Below, one piece after another: positions 5,327 to 6,387 of a stretch of DNA of 6,387 nt. The notes beneath the pieces are model-generated. The model saw only the letters and a list, made by a program, of their open reading frames with translations, did no database searches and had not been told where the DNA came from. Location of the stretch: the NCBI GenBank assembly GCA_028701945.1, contig JAQVPT010000103.1, forward strand, positions 1 to 6,387, in the 5' to 3' direction. Position 1 is the first letter of the stretch. Every line of letters starts with the position of its first letter. The position numbers and the translations under genes are program-made. The DNA is from Bacteroidales bacterium. Lineage in GTDB: Bacteria > Bacteroidota > Bacteroidia > Bacteroidales > ML635J-15.

Positions 5327-6387
5327 TTAAAAATATAAATCTCGTTCTCCGTTTTTAATTTTTTCAACTTTTTCACTTACCTGCTCTTTAAGTTTGGCAT
5401 CTTCGAGTTGATTGATTTCCTTTTTAATTAAAGCCCAACCTTTTATTGCGACTTCTTCTTTGGCATAATCTACAAGATATTCAGTAAGAGTGAGAATAGC
5501 ATTTGGAGTACAATAACGTTTAATAAAACCAGGAACGCTAAACTCCATAAAATGTTCTCCAGTTCTGCCTAATCTATAACATGCAGTACAAAAAGAGGGG
5601 AGGAAGTTTTTATCGATAAGTTCCTCAACAATTTCGGCAAGCGATCTATTGTCGTTAATAGTAAATTGTTCTTTATTTAAATTTTGCTCTTCGTTTTGAG
5701 AAGCTGCATACGAACCAAGCTCAAGTTTTGTTCCACCATCAATTTGGGAAACACCAAAACTGATAACTTCGTCGCGTACTTGTGCCGATTCACGAGCCGT
5801 TAAAATCAAACCTGTATATGGAACAGCAAGTCGTAATATTGCAATTATCCGAACGAATTCGTCATCATTAACAAGATGCTTTTCGTCAACTTGTGAGCCA
5901 GAGGCATCTGTAATACGTGGAAATGATATTGTATGAGGACCAACATTGTAGCAAGCCTCAAAGTGGTTAGTATGTCGTACAAGCGACATTACTTCAAATT
6001 GCCAATCATAAAGACCAAATAATGCACCAATACCAACATCATCTAAACCAGCCTCTTGAGCTCTGTCAAGTGAGGTAAGTCTGTAATTATAATCTTTTTT
6101 TGGTCCTGAAATATGATATTTTTGGTATGTAGGCTCATGATATGTTTCTTGAAAAACTTGATATGTTCCAATACCTGAACGTTGTACAGTTCTAAAGCCT
6201 TCGATATCTAGCGGAGCTGCATTTATATTAACTCGTCTTATCTCACCTCTTCCTTTTTTTACACCATAAGCTAATTTGACCGTATGAGCAATATACTCAG
6301 GATCGTAAGAGTCATGCTCGCCATAAACAAGAATTAATCTTTTTTGTCCGTTATCTTCTAAGGCTTCAATTTCTTTTATTATTTCGT
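5327..6387 (-). CDS. hydG: [FeFe]-hydrogenase H-cluster maturase HydG, 5' end beyond the window
   Basis: The minus-strand frame is open from the TAA at 5327-5329 to the window edge, giving 352 complete visible codons; HydG is usually about 470 residues. The ATG at 5989 is internal, because conserved HydG sequence continues upstream of it. HydG is a radical SAM tyrosine lyase that cleaves L-tyrosine to p-cresol and dehydroglycine and delivers CO and cyanide on iron for the H-cluster, together with HydE and HydF. Visible landmarks are R-R-V-N-I-N-A-A-P-L-D-I-E-G-F, SGIGTYQVFQETYH, ALFGLYDW, NVGPHTISFPR, RLAVPYTGLILTARE and SQIDGG. The decisive mark is C-x2-C-x22-C at visible residues 266, 269 and 292 (codons at 5588-5590, 5579-5581 and 5510-5512), which binds the second [4Fe-4S] cluster and is absent from the related ThiH. 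The radical SAM CX3CX2C motif lies outside the window. Confidence 0.97.
   Translation of the reverse strand, partial: EIIKEIEALEDNGQKRLILVYGEHDSYDPEYIAHTVKLAYGVKKGRGEIRRVNINAAPLDIEGFRTVQRSGIGTYQVFQETYHEPTYQKYHISGPKKDYNYRLTSLDRAQEAGLDDVGIGALFGLYDWQFEVMSLVRHTNHFEACYNVGPHTISFPRITDASGSQVDEKHLVNDDEFVRIIAILRLAVPYTGLILTARESAQVRDEVISFGVSQIDGGTKLELGSYAASQNEEQNLNKEQFTINDNRSLAEIVEELIDKNFLPSFCTACYRLGRTGEHFMEFSVPGFIKRYCTPNAILTLTEYLVDYAKEEVAIKGWALIKKEINQLEDAKLKEQVSEKVEKIKNGERDLYF

Noticed and set aside
5327..5989. A 220-residue gene starting at the ATG at 5989
   Set aside because: The frame continues without a stop to the window edge, and the upstream codons encode conserved HydG sequence, so this ATG is internal.
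5327..6387. ThiH (thiamine tyrosine lyase) for the radical SAM gene
   Set aside because: ThiH lacks the C-terminal C-x2-C-x22-C cluster site that is intact here, and the TM1266-like neighbours fit HydG.

Overview
The window looks like the chromosome of an anaerobic member of the Bacteroidota. The DNA is AT-rich. No gene has a clear Shine-Dalgarno sequence before its start. The one convincing promoter has the Bacteroidota form TTG-N20-TAnnTTTG. An [FeFe]-hydrogenase maturase gene is present, which points to anaerobic, hydrogen-related metabolism. The phylum is inferred from these traits; no marker gene is present.

Left part, plus strand (1-3734). A non-coding lead-in with a good promoter (74-104) precedes a small gene (150-413) for a stand-alone TfoX/Sxy C-terminal domain. 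After a 90-bp gap holding a 14-bp perfect inverted repeat that ends on the next start codon, a 1076-residue flavo-iron-sulfur oxidoreductase gene fills 504-3734. This protein joins in one chain what HcnABC-type amino-acid dehydrogenases normally carry on three subunits, plus an inserted two-cluster ferredoxin module. A hairpin terminator at 3761-3791, with U-rich ends on both strands, closes the gene.

Right part, minus strand (6387 down to 3963). A tight five-gene cluster starts beyond the right edge. In transcription order it holds hydG (C-terminal three quarters visible), two tandem paralogues of the small TM1266-type 'iron-only hydrogenase system regulator' family, and two tandem paralogues of Rrf2-family regulators. 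Gaps between genes are 0-7 bp, so they are very probably one operon converging on the oxidoreductase gene.

How the genes fit together. HydG makes CO and cyanide from tyrosine for the H-cluster. The TM1266-like and Rrf2 proteins probably sense hydrogenase, Fe-S or redox state and regulate hydrogenase genes. Both regulator families are duplicated in tandem. In the Rrf2 pair, one copy keeps a four-cysteine putative Fe-S site and the other has largely lost it, which suggests divided roles or a heteromeric sensor. This maturase plus double-regulator module is the most interesting item in the window. The oxidoreductase and TfoX-like genes are probably separate units.
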